From: an uncultured Pelagibacteraceae bacterium
Lineage (GTDB): Bacteria; Pseudomonadota; Alphaproteobacteria; Pelagibacterales; Pelagibacteraceae
Assembly: GCA_902541285.1 (NCBI GenBank)
Contig: CACBQD010000009.1
Coordinates: forward strand, 1-64,000
Length of the DNA stretch: 64,000 nt
Direction: 5' to 3'
In this document: positions 17,043 through 25,490 of the stretch, piece by piece
How positions within the stretch are numbered: position 1 is the first letter of the stretch
How the letters are laid out: each line of letters opens with the position of its first letter
Notes under the pieces: generated by a model
Databases searched by the model: none
What the model saw: the letters and a program-made list of their open reading frames with translations, nothing else
Told to the model about the DNA's origin: nothing
Position numbers and translations under genes: made by a program

Positions 17043-17826
17043 TGCAGCATTTGTGAAAGCAAAACAAGAAAATAGACCTGCTCTACTAACTTATACTGTT
17101 GCTGGTGATAGCTCGAAAAAACAATCTTTAAATATATTAAAATCTATTTCTAAAAATGCTGATATTTTAGAAGTAGGAATCCCCCACAACACCCCCGTGG
17201 CAGATGGAAGTCAAATTCAAACAAGCGCCTATAGATCAATTAAAAATGGAATTAAAGTAAATGATATTTTCAAAATTGTAAAAGACTTCAAAAAGTTTGA
17301 TTATAATAAACCTGTTATCTTAATGGGATATTACAATATGATCTTTCAATATGGTGAAAATAAATTCTTAAATAAATGTAAGTTATCTGGAGTTAATGGA
17401 TTGATAGTTGTAGATCTACCTTGGCCAGAAAATAGGGGTTTCGCAAAAAAATGTAAAAAAAAATCTATTTATTTTATTCAGCTTTTATCACCAACAACTA
17501 CAAAAATTAGGCTTAAAAAAATTATAAAAGACTCTCATCCGATGAGTTATTTCATTTCAATGTTAAGCACAACTGGTGGTAAACTAAAAGTATCACCGAG
17601 AGAGATAATAAAAAATTACATCAAAATAAAAAAAATCAATCCAAAAAAAAATGTAGTAATTGGCTTTGGAATCACAGAAAAAACAATTGATAAACTAAAA
17701 TCTGCAGACGGATTAGTTGTTGGAAGTGCTATTTGTAAGGAAATTAGCAGGAGTTTAAAACATAGACAAAATCCTGTCACAAATGTAAGTAACCTAGTAA
17801 AAAAATTAAAAAATAAAATTCTATGA
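17026..17826 (+). CDS. trpA: Tryptophan synthase alpha chain
   Basis: Cleaves indole-3-glycerol phosphate and passes indole to TrpB. The 266-aa barrel keeps both catalytic acids, E49 (ILEVGIP) and D60 (PVADG), in exactly the E. coli numbering. It also keeps LMGYYN and VVDLPW. The residue equal to E. coli Asp56, which contacts the beta subunit and helps couple the two sites, is Thr here (HNTPVADG). Loop 6 reads STTGGK in place of a VTG-type motif. It overlaps trpB by 17 nt and accD by 4 nt. The changes at the inter-subunit face go along with the divergent TrpB. Confidence 0.92.
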   Translation: MLNPISAAFVKAKQENRPALLTYTVAGDSSKKQSLNILKSISKNADILEVGIPHNTPVADGSQIQTSAYRSIKNGIKVNDIFKIVKDFKKFDYNKPVILMGYYNMIFQYGENKFLNKCKLSGVNGLIVVDLPWPENRGFAKKCKKKSIYFIQLLSPTTTKIRLKKIIKDSHPMSYFISMLSTTGGKLKVSPREIIKNYIKIKKINPKKNVVIGFGITEKTIDKLKSADGLVVGSAICKEISRSLKHRQNPVTNVSNLVKKLKNKIL

Positions 17827-18755
17827 ACTGGATAACAAAAGCTCTAAGTTTTGGTGAAAAAATTAAAAAAGTTTTAAAAAAAAGACCATCAAAAGAAGAT
17901 ATTGAAAATTCAGATTGGACTAGTTGTTGCAAAGGCCCAATTTTAAAAAAAGATCTTGAAGATAATCTATGGGTTTGCAACTCGTGTGGAAAACACCACA
18001 GAATTAATTGCCGACAAAGATTTGATATTATTTTTGGAAGAAATACCTATGAAATACTTGATACACCAATTCCTGCAGAAGATCCTCTTGAATGGGTAGA
18101 CACCAAATCTTATAAAGATAGACTAAAATCTGCAAGAAAGAAAACTGATCAAAATTCAGCTGTGATGATTGCTAAAGGTAGAATAAATGGAATCGAGGTA
18201 ACAGCAGGAGCTATAAATTTTGAGTTTATTGGTGGATCTGTTGGTGCTGCTGAAGGTGAAGCAATTATTTATGGTGTTCAACACGCTATTGACAATCAAA
18301 CACCATTTGTTTTCTTTCCTTGTGGTGGAGGACAAAGAATGTTTGAGTCTCCTATTGCGCTTGCAAATATGACAAGAACTACTCTTGCAATTAATGAACT
18401 TAAAAAAAATAATCTTCCTTATTTAGTTTGTTTTACAGATCCAACAGCTGGTGGAATTACTGCATCTTTTGCAATGTTAGGCGACATTCATTTTGCCGAA
18501 CCTGGTTGTTTAATAGCTTTTGCAGGAAAAAGAGTTATACAAGCTACAGTGAAGGAGGAGTTGAGTCCTGATTTTCAAACATCTGAATTTGTTGAAAAAC
18601 ATGGATTTGTTGACAGAATTGTAGAGCGAAAAGATTTAAAAACTGAAATAAGCTTAATATTATCAATATTGTTAAAAAAAGATAACGCGGTAAATGAAAA
18701 ACAAATAGATGAAACTTCAGACAATATTGAACCGCTTGCAAAAGCTGCATCCTAA
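17823..18755 (+). CDS. accD: Acetyl-CoA carboxylase carboxyltransferase subunit beta
   Basis: Transfers the carboxyl group from biotin to acetyl-CoA, first step of fatty acid synthesis. The 310-aa protein has an N-terminal zinc ribbon and a crotonase-fold domain (FEFIGGSVGAAEGEAI; FPCGGGQRMFE; DPTAGGITASFAMLGD). The ribbon is unusual: instead of two CxxC pairs there is an adjacent C35-C36 and a normal C52-x2-C55. Context trpA-accD-folC is standard for alphaproteobacteria. It overlaps trpA by 4 nt and folC by 47 nt. Confidence 0.95.
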   Translation: MNWITKALSFGEKIKKVLKKRPSKEDIENSDWTSCCKGPILKKDLEDNLWVCNSCGKHHRINCRQRFDIIFGRNTYEILDTPIPAEDPLEWVDTKSYKDRLKSARKKTDQNSAVMIAKGRINGIEVTAGAINFEFIGGSVGAAEGEAIIYGVQHAIDNQTPFVFFPCGGGQRMFESPIALANMTRTTLAINELKKNNLPYLVCFTDPTAGGITASFAMLGDIHFAEPGCLIAFAGKRVIQATVKEELSPDFQTSEFVEKHGFVDRIVERKDLKTEISLILSILLKKDNAVNEKQIDETSDNIEPLAKAAS

Positions 18756-19974
18756 AGAAATCGATCTAAGTCTAGATAGAGTTAAAAACCTTTGTAATAA
18801 ATTAGGCAATCCACAAAAGGATTTAAAATATATATCTGTAGTTGGTACAAATGGTAAGTATTCAACAATTCAAGGAGTAAGATCAATATTAAAAAATGCC
18901 AATATAAACTGCAATATATATACTAGCCCACATATTCAAAAAATTAATGAGAGATTTGTCTTTAACGACAAAGAAATATCTGATGATAAATTATCAGATT
19001 TATTAGAGGAAGTTGAAAATGTTAATAATGGCGAACAAATTACTTATTTCGAAATATTAACTGCAGCATATTTTCATCACGCAAGTAAATTCAAAGACAA
19101 AATAAATATTATAGAAAGTGGTCTATTTCATAGATTTGATGCAACTAATATTATTGATACCAATTTATCAAGTATTGTTACTTCAATAGGTTTAGATCAT
19201 TTAGATTGGTTGCCAAAAAACGAGCAAAGTATTGAAAAAATTATTTATGAAAAAACCTCATCCCTACTAAATTCCACTATTGTAGTTAGCAAACAAAGCT
19301 CGGATGAAACTTTGAACTTAATAAAAAAAACAATTAATAATAATCAATCAAAAAAAATCATTTATAAAGATGATTTCAATTATTCATTAATTGAGAACGG
19401 TTTTATTTATTATGAAGATGAATATGGTGGTTTAAAATTACCAAAACCAAATCTTTTAGGTAATTTTCAAATTGATAATTGTGCGACTGCTATTGCTACT
19501 GTAAGAAATTTACAACTGGGAGTAAAAGATGAAAATGTTAAAGAAGGTATTACCAAGATAAAGAGTATTGCAAGACTTCAAGAAATTAAATCTGGAAAGC
19601 TTAAAAATATTTGTAAGAATAATAGATTATATTTAGACGGCTCACATAATCCTTTAGGAGCAAAAGTTTTGAATGAATATTTAAATACTCTTGATTGTAA
19701 AAAGCATTTAATTCTTGGAATGATGTCTAATAAAGATCACGAGGAATATCTGAGCAAATTTAATAATATATCTTCCATAACAACAATAGATATTCCTAAT
19801 CAACCGAATGCTATAAAAGGAATGGATTTAAAGGAAAAATTAAATAAATATCACAATGTTAATTACAAAAAATCTATTGAAGAAGCTCTTGACTCTCTAA
19901 ATCTAGAGAAAGATGATTTGATAATGATAACTGGGTCTTTGTATCTTGCTGGAGAGCTACTTAATTTGAACTAA
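18709..19974 (+). CDS. folC: Dihydrofolate synthase / folylpolyglutamate synthase
   Basis: ATP-dependent ligase that adds glutamate to dihydropteroate and folates. The 421-aa protein has an N-terminal LHPKEIDLSLDRV region, the P-loop-like VVGTNGKYSTIQ (about 44-55; the usual GTNGKGS has Tyr for Gly), TSPHIQKINERF, an HLDWL motif and DGSHNPLGA. The start was chosen because the first residues resemble other FolC N-termini; it creates a 47-nt overlap with accD in a different frame. It ends the long plus-strand block and overlaps the trxA stop by 4 nt on the opposite strand. Confidence 0.93.
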   Translation: MKLQTILNRLQKLHPKEIDLSLDRVKNLCNKLGNPQKDLKYISVVGTNGKYSTIQGVRSILKNANINCNIYTSPHIQKINERFVFNDKEISDDKLSDLLEEVENVNNGEQITYFEILTAAYFHHASKFKDKINIIESGLFHRFDATNIIDTNLSSIVTSIGLDHLDWLPKNEQSIEKIIYEKTSSLLNSTIVVSKQSSDETLNLIKKTINNNQSKKIIYKDDFNYSLIENGFIYYEDEYGGLKLPKPNLLGNFQIDNCATAIATVRNLQLGVKDENVKEGITKIKSIARLQEIKSGKLKNICKNNRLYLDGSHNPLGAKVLNEYLNTLDCKKHLILGMMSNKDHEEYLSKFNNISSITTIDIPNQPNAIKGMDLKEKLNKYHNVNYKKSIEEALDSLNLEKDDLIMITGSLYLAGELLNLN

Positions 19975-20291
19975 ATATTTTCTTTTATAAAAGCAACAAT
20001 ATCGCTTTTTGGTGTAGCTCCAACTTTTGTAGCTTTTAATTCGCCACCTTTAAATAAAAGCATTGTAGGAATTCCTCTAACACCATACTTAGTAGGCATG
20101 TTAGGTTCTGAGTCTATGTCGTGTTTTGCAATGACAATTTCATTTGCCATCTCCTCTGAAATTTCCTCTAAAATTGGACCAACCATTTTACACGGTCCAC
20201 ACCATTCAGCCCAAAAATCTACTAAAACAGGTTTCTTATTTTTTAGAACTTGTTCTTCAAATTTTTCGTCTGTAACTTTTAATGTTGCCAT
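19971..20291 (-). CDS. trxA: Thioredoxin
   Basis: Cytoplasmic dithiol reductant. The 106-aa protein has the canonical active site WCGPCK (about 30-35) in DFWAEWCGPCKMVGP, the cis-Pro motif GIPTMLLF, and the conserved FKGGE turn. The folC-trxA neighbourhood is typical for alphaproteobacteria, though here the two are convergent with a 4-nt tail overlap. It has its own upstream gap of about 66 nt, so an individual promoter is likely. Confidence 0.97.
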   Translation of the reverse strand: MATLKVTDEKFEEQVLKNKKPVLVDFWAEWCGPCKMVGPILEEISEEMANEIVIAKHDIDSEPNMPTKYGVRGIPTMLLFKGGELKATKVGATPKSDIVAFIKENI

Positions 20292-20357
20292 AAACTTTAT
20301 ATATAAATAAAAATTTTTTTATCAATAGTTAAAAGAGAAATGTTAAAATTATCCACA

Positions 20358-21791
20358 TTAAACATTTTCATACTTCTTCTGTATTGACATTGCATACTCA
20401 TTAAACTCGTCTAGCAGAACAAGTTTTTCGTTGTCATTCTCATTGGTATATTTTTCTCTCAGGGTATCAATTTCTGTGTAGAGTGTCGGAATTGTCCACC
20501 ATTTTTCTTTCTTTTCACTCAAAATCCGCTTTGCAATTTCTCGTTTTATTGTTTTAAGCATGCTCTCAGGCAGAACATTTGGTGCCTCTTGATATATGAT
20601 TTTTTTTCCAAATCCTACCAAACGATCATCCTCAAATTTATCTAGTAATTTAAGTTTATCTTTCCATGATGCCGCATGCCATGCGGGAAATAAAGCAGTG
20701 TCTTTGTTTGATGTAAATTTAGTATAAATACTTTCTTCAGCATATATATCTTCTTGTGTTTTAGACTGTTCTTTTTCTTCAGCTACTTCTCTTAATGCAT
20801 AAAGTATATTTTGAGAAAATTTCTCATTATTTTTTACAATATCTGCTCTTTTATTAATTAAAGACTTATCCATACCACTATAAGGTTCTACTTGCATACC
20901 GTATTTTGAATCTACAATAATTGGAGCCTTGTTAGATCTAATAGTTCTTAAGAACTTGGGAGACTTTTTCATTTCAACTTTTAGCTCATTTATTGATAAA
21001 TTTAATAAAGGTTCAATATCAATCCTTAAGTCAAATGCATAATACCAACCGGCATATATTGGATGCATACAATATTTTTGATGAAGGGGTGCAACTAGAT
21101 GAAGTCTAGATTTACCGTAGTAATACTCATTTAGAGTAATAATTTCCCCTTTCTTAATTATAGTTTCAGTGTCGGATTTATTCGCAGTTTTAAAAAAAGA
21201 CTCCCAAGTCTCTGGTTGTTTTTTTTTAACAATATTTAAAACTTTAGCTGTCATTATACTATCACTTAAAGCACTATGGGCGTCAGTTGAATCTATACCT
21301 TGCATTCTAGCTAGCGATTCTAATTTAAATACTGCATTATTTTTTTCATTAAATTCTACTTCTAAAATTGAAGAGTCTATTGCATAAGCTGCACGAGCAA
21401 TGTTAATACCATCATGTCTTTTATTTGGCGCTGCATTTGTTAAATATGGATATCTAATCCCTTTAAAAAACTCTTTTCTTATCATTTCATCATCAAATCC
21501 AATATTAGACCAACCAAGGAATACTGCGGGGCTCCACTTTTTAAATATTTTTTCAACTTCTGCTAACATTTGATAATGAGATAGATTTGTTTGAGTTAAT
21601 TGCTTTATTGATGTCTTATTAACAATAAGTGCCATAGCCTGAAAGATTTCTCCTTCAGGTAAACTGCATCTTAAATTAAATCTATCTTTTTCTTTAAAGT
21701 TCTCATCAACTAAAACTCCACCAATTTCGATAATGCTCCCGAAGTCAGTACTTGCACTCGATGATTCTATGTCCCAAATTGCTAAATTCAT
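20358..21791 (-). CDS. sbcB: Exodeoxyribonuclease I
   Basis: Single-strand-specific 3'-5' exonuclease used in recombination and mismatch repair. The 477-aa protein has a DnaQ-like exonuclease domain with the D7-x-E9 pair (IWDIESS), a conserved GWSNIGFDDEMIR stretch and a DAHSALSDSIMTAK motif for the later acidic residues. The ExoI-specific SH3-like and C-terminal helical parts follow (about 200-477). Length fits the family. It lies next to a RecB-like nuclease gene and rmuC, forming a small DNA-processing group. Confidence 0.93.
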   Translation of the reverse strand: MNLAIWDIESSSASTDFGSIIEIGGVLVDENFKEKDRFNLRCSLPEGEIFQAMALIVNKTSIKQLTQTNLSHYQMLAEVEKIFKKWSPAVFLGWSNIGFDDEMIRKEFFKGIRYPYLTNAAPNKRHDGINIARAAYAIDSSILEVEFNEKNNAVFKLESLARMQGIDSTDAHSALSDSIMTAKVLNIVKKKQPETWESFFKTANKSDTETIIKKGEIITLNEYYYGKSRLHLVAPLHQKYCMHPIYAGWYYAFDLRIDIEPLLNLSINELKVEMKKSPKFLRTIRSNKAPIIVDSKYGMQVEPYSGMDKSLINKRADIVKNNEKFSQNILYALREVAEEKEQSKTQEDIYAEESIYTKFTSNKDTALFPAWHAASWKDKLKLLDKFEDDRLVGFGKKIIYQEAPNVLPESMLKTIKREIAKRILSEKKEKWWTIPTLYTEIDTLREKYTNENDNEKLVLLDEFNEYAMSIQKKYENV

Positions 21792-21915
21792 TATTTAATC
21801 CTCAAATTAGCTAATATTTTATAGGTTTTTGGAAAGTTTTTTAAAGACTTAACCATTAGCATATAAACGATTAGCTCAGGGGTTAATCTTCCTTTTATGT
21901 ATAGGTTAACTAAAG

Positions 21916-22602
21916 TCAAGACATATTATTCAATTCATAAAACTTTTTAACCCTTCCTAAAAATAAATTTTGATACATTTCTAATTCTGCTCCTTCAATT
22001 TTAAATTCTTGAAACAAAATATCTTTAGTGCATAATAATATGATTCCTGCTTTCATTTTAGTACCATGAACAATATCATGTGCTAAAGTATAGGCTCCTA
22101 ATTGTAAAAAATAATCTTGAATGTAATCTACTTTTTTTGGTTTATTAGACTGTTTAAAATCTACTATAACATCTTTTCCTTCGTATACTGCAATCATGTC
22201 AGCAGTACCAGCATATTGATCTGGATAATATAATGTTTCTTCCATTCCATATACTTCATCAAGTCTTCCAGTAATTCCTTGTTGAATTATTTCCTTGGCC
22301 ATATTTTTGTACAGCTCATTGCTCTCAAAAAAACTCTCGTTAATCCTTCCTCTTAAGTAGTCCTCAATATAAGAATGCATAGAAGTACCCCTTGATGAAG
22401 CCTCCGTTTTAATTCTATTTGCTTCCTTAATTCCTACTCTCTCTTTCCAATTTGCAAGGGCTGCCTTCTCTTCTTCAGACTTTGTAGCGCTTAGAACAGT
22501 AGTAACACTTGGTAGTTTTTTCTCACCTAATAAATATTTTCTGTATCCATCTTCAATTGATCTTGAAGACTTGGGATAACTAAATTTATTATTCCACTTC
22601 AT
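21916..22602 (-). CDS. PD-(D/E)XK exonuclease of the RecB / MGME1-like type
   Basis: A 228-aa single-domain nuclease. Visible motifs are a PSVTTVLSAT N-terminal segment (31-40), H76 in GTSMHSYIE, GRLDEV (112-117), D135 in AGTADMIA, the catalytic D148-F-K150, and Q167-x3-Y171 in LQLGAYTLA. This is the RecB-family order of metal ligands. Small proteins of this form are known from phages and from mitochondria (MGME1), where they trim single-stranded DNA ends. The natural substrate here is unknown. It sits between rmuC and sbcB, which supports a role in DNA end processing. Nothing in base use marks it as recently acquired. Confidence 0.78.
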   Translation of the reverse strand: MKWNNKFSYPKSSRSIEDGYRKYLLGEKKLPSVTTVLSATKSEEEKAALANWKERVGIKEANRIKTEASSRGTSMHSYIEDYLRGRINESFFESNELYKNMAKEIIQQGITGRLDEVYGMEETLYYPDQYAGTADMIAVYEGKDVIVDFKQSNKPKKVDYIQDYFLQLGAYTLAHDIVHGTKMKAGIILLCTKDILFQEFKIEGAELEMYQNLFLGRVKKFYELNNMS

Positions 22603-22626
22603 TAAATTGTTTATTTTATAATAAAT

Positions 22627-23724
22627 TTAATTTTTTGCTTGTCTTGGAATATCCTCAAATTTTTCGACATTTTCTGTTTCAATAGCCTTTTCAATTTGCT
22701 CAGGATCTTTTATATTTTCTAATGTTCTTTTAATAGATCTAGCGTCTGTTCCAAATTTATCAACAGCTGTCATTGCCTCTTCTAATTTTTTTCTGAGATT
22801 GACAATTCCATCAAAGTGTTTTGTAAATCTAGTACTTATTGTTTTTAAATGATCATAAATTTCAGTTGCATGTTTTTGAACTTTTAAAGTTTGAAAACCC
22901 ATGTGTAATGATTGTAAATACCCAGATAAATTATTTGGCCCCATAACTGTTACTTTATATTTTTTCATTAATCCTTGGGTCAATAATTCCTTAGTATTTG
23001 GGTCTTGATAATTAGCTAACTCTAAAAACAAACTCTCAGTTGGCGCATAAACAATTGCAAAATCAGTAGTTTTAGGTGGAGCAATATATTTTTCATTTAC
23101 ACTCTTAGCTTTTTCTTTAAAAGCTTTTGCAAGTTTGGTTCTTGCATCTGCAATAGCTTTTTTATCGTCTTCTTGATGAGCATCTTGTATAGCTTTAAAT
23201 CTTTCAACAGGAAAATGGCTATCAACTGGAACCAATACACCCTCTTGAAGTTTAATAGCAAATTCCACGTTTTCACCAGTTTCCTCTTTCATTTTAATAT
23301 TTGAAAAATACTGTGAAGAAGGTAGTAAATCCTTAATAAGTGAACCCAAGCTGAACTCAGCTAATGTTCCATACCTTTTAACTCCAGCTAAAATTTTATT
23401 AATACCTTTTTGACTCTCATTTAAATTTTCGACTTGAGAATTAAAAGCTGCAACTTTTTCATCAACTTTCGTTAGAGCTGCTGTCATGTCTTTTGTAACA
23501 CCAGTTGAAAGATTATTAAATGATGAGGACATTGAATTTAGAGAAGTATTAATAGTAGTATTTAAACTATCTTTTAATTTAACTATTTCAGCATTAAGAT
23601 TTGCAATTTCGTCAGATTCTTTATTTAGATTATCTTTTTTCATTTTCGACTGAATATTTAAATAAAGGATAACTAAGGTAGCTATCAATATTAAAACTAA
23701 AATAATTATTAAAATCGTGTCCAT
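22627..23724 (-). CDS. rmuC: DNA recombination protein RmuC
   Basis: Putative nuclease that limits recombination between inverted repeats. The 365-aa protein has an N-terminal membrane helix (about 3-22), a coiled coil (about 25-115) and the RmuC domain with GTLAEFSLGSLI, VPVDSHFPVERF, TTDFAIVYAPTES and VMGPNNLSGYLQSLHMGFQ. The domain is distantly related to restriction endonucleases. It is 24 nt upstream of the RecB-like nuclease gene on the same strand, so the two are probably co-expressed. Confidence 0.94.
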   Translation of the reverse strand: MDTILIIILVLILIATLVILYLNIQSKMKKDNLNKESDEIANLNAEIVKLKDSLNTTINTSLNSMSSSFNNLSTGVTKDMTAALTKVDEKVAAFNSQVENLNESQKGINKILAGVKRYGTLAEFSLGSLIKDLLPSSQYFSNIKMKEETGENVEFAIKLQEGVLVPVDSHFPVERFKAIQDAHQEDDKKAIADARTKLAKAFKEKAKSVNEKYIAPPKTTDFAIVYAPTESLFLELANYQDPNTKELLTQGLMKKYKVTVMGPNNLSGYLQSLHMGFQTLKVQKHATEIYDHLKTISTRFTKHFDGIVNLRKKLEEAMTAVDKFGTDARSIKRTLENIKDPEQIEKAIETENVEKFEDIPRQAKN

Positions 23725-23754
23725 GATTCGTATGTTACACTTACTTAATGATTT

Positions 23755-24438
23755 TTAAAGTTTATTTAAAATACTTTTGAGAGTTTTTATTTGTCTATTT
23801 TTTTTTGATGTCATTAGGCAAGCCTGAGAATTAAGGATTATTCCGTCTTTTAATATCCTTAATTTATTAGCTTTTAAAGTTGCTCCCGTTGAAGTTATAT
23901 CTGTTATTATTTCAGACGATCCAGTGAATGGGTATATTTCTGTTGCACCGAGGCTCTTTACCAATTTAAATTGTGTAACTCCTCTAGAAAACATGAATTC
24001 TGTGGTTAGATTTGGATATTTTGTTGCTATGCGCAGCCTATTTCTTTTTTTTTCTTTAAATTCAAAAGCTATTTCTTCAAGATCAGGCATTGTCTGTACA
24101 TCTATCCAATCATCTGGAATTGCAACTACTAATGTAGCTTCTCCAAAACCGTACTTTTTTTTTACAATCACTTTTTTTTGAATGTTAATTTCGCTTTCCA
24201 TTAATAAATCATATCCAGAAAAGCCAATATCTAAAGATCCATCAGCAAGACGTTCTATTATTTCTCTAGCATGTAGATAATTAATAATAATATTTTTTTT
24301 TCCTTTAATAAATCCAAATAAATCTCTCTCACCTCTTTCAGAAAGAATTTTTAATTTGTTATTATTAAAAATATTTAATACTCCAGATCGTAAACGACCT
24401 TTGCTTGGAATCCCAATCTTTACAATATTGTTGTTCAT
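23755..24438 (-). CDS. hisG: ATP phosphoribosyltransferase catalytic subunit (short form)
   Basis: First step of histidine synthesis. The 227-aa length marks the short HisG that lacks the regulatory C-terminal domain and needs HisZ. Motifs include IGIPSKGRLRSG at the N-terminus, the LADGSLDIGFSGYDLL domain junction, and the PRPP loop region TSTGATLKANKL. Its start overlaps the hisZ stop by 4 nt, so equal synthesis of the two partners is likely. Confidence 0.95.
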   Translation of the reverse strand: MNNNIVKIGIPSKGRLRSGVLNIFNNNKLKILSERGERDLFGFIKGKKNIIINYLHAREIIERLADGSLDIGFSGYDLLMESEINIQKKVIVKKKYGFGEATLVVAIPDDWIDVQTMPDLEEIAFEFKEKKRNRLRIATKYPNLTTEFMFSRGVTQFKLVKSLGATEIYPFTGSSEIITDITSTGATLKANKLRILKDGIILNSQACLMTSKKNRQIKTLKSILNKL

Positions 24439-25490
24439 ATTTTATGTAAATTAACAGCAGCTCCAACAGCTGGAATATTTTTTCTAAAACCAAGATCTTT
24501 TATTAAAGAGTCGTATCTACCGCCTCTAATATTTAACTTCTCAGACTTTGATTTAATATCAATCTTAAAAACCAAACCAGTGTAATATTCAAGATGTCTT
24601 CCGAAAGAAGAGCTAAATCTAACATTTAATTTATTAATTTTATTTTTAGTTATTGGAAAATAATCATCTTGAACTCTAAGGTTAATTTTATTTTTCTTAA
24701 AAAATAAATTTAATTTTTTAGATGCTTGATTTATAGGACATTCAATATTTAAATACTCTTTTAAAATTTTTACAACATTACTACCTTTTTTAGTTCTTCT
24801 AGGATCTTTAATTTTAGAGTCAAATCTTAATATAATTTCCTCTATTGATCTTCCAGCAACTTCTTTTTTTTGATTTCCATTGATCATTCTAGAATATTTT
24901 CTTTTATCTATTTCAACAATTGTGGGGTCGATGTCAGAGTTAGTCTCCAATCTTTTTAATAAGTCATTAAAATATTTTTCTCTCCAAAAATGACGTTGCA
25001 ATCTTAATTTCCATCTTGCCGGACAATCCAATTTATCTAACAATAGCCTAAAAATTTCTATGTTACCTATTACTAAATTTCCTCTTTTATATTTAACTTT
25101 TGATAGTACTTTTAGCGAAGTTTCTATTATTTTTTTATCATCTTTTTTTTCAGAAAAAGATCCTAATATTTCAAAGCCAATTTGATTTCTGATAACAGAA
25201 TCTTTTTTATTTAATCCTTTTCTGAATGCTTGACCGCTATAAAAGATTTTTTCACTAGTTTTCTTATTTTGATTTAAATATCTAACGCAAGATGCAATTG
25301 TTAAATCAGGTCTTAAACAAAGTTCATTTCCTAATTGATCATTAAAAGAAAATATAAATCTTTTGAAATTTTCCCCTGACCTTTCTAATATTAAATTGGT
25401 GTCAATTACTGTATCAAGATCAATATATTTATATCCATTTGACTTAATAATTTTTAGAATATTTTCAGATAAATTTTTTGATTTCATCAA
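24435..25490 (-). CDS. hisZ: ATP phosphoribosyltransferase regulatory subunit
   Basis: HisRS-like protein without tRNA synthetase activity that makes the short HisG active and histidine-sensitive. The 351-aa protein has a class II core with LRPDLTIASCVRYL (motif 2 region) and SSFGRHLEYYTGLVFKI near the C-terminus (histidine-binding signature region). It begins at TTG 25490 or ATG 25487. It overlaps the 3' end of its paralogue hisS by about 26 nt, so hisS-hisZ-hisG is one unit headed by tRNA-His. Confidence 0.92.
   Translation of the reverse strand: MMKSKNLSENILKIIKSNGYKYIDLDTVIDTNLILERSGENFKRFIFSFNDQLGNELCLRPDLTIASCVRYLNQNKKTSEKIFYSGQAFRKGLNKKDSVIRNQIGFEILGSFSEKKDDKKIIETSLKVLSKVKYKRGNLVIGNIEIFRLLLDKLDCPARWKLRLQRHFWREKYFNDLLKRLETNSDIDPTIVEIDKRKYSRMINGNQKKEVAGRSIEEIILRFDSKIKDPRRTKKGSNVVKILKEYLNIECPINQASKKLNLFFKKNKINLRVQDDYFPITKNKINKLNVRFSSSFGRHLEYYTGLVFKIDIKSKSEKLNIRGGRYDSLIKDLGFRKNIPAVGAAVNLHKI

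Noticed and set aside
21792-21915. Possible tRNA-like piece (GATTAGCTCAGGGGTTAA) in the sbcB upstream gap
   Set aside because: It resembles a D arm but has no acceptor, anticodon or T arm partner within reach; probably chance or a relic.
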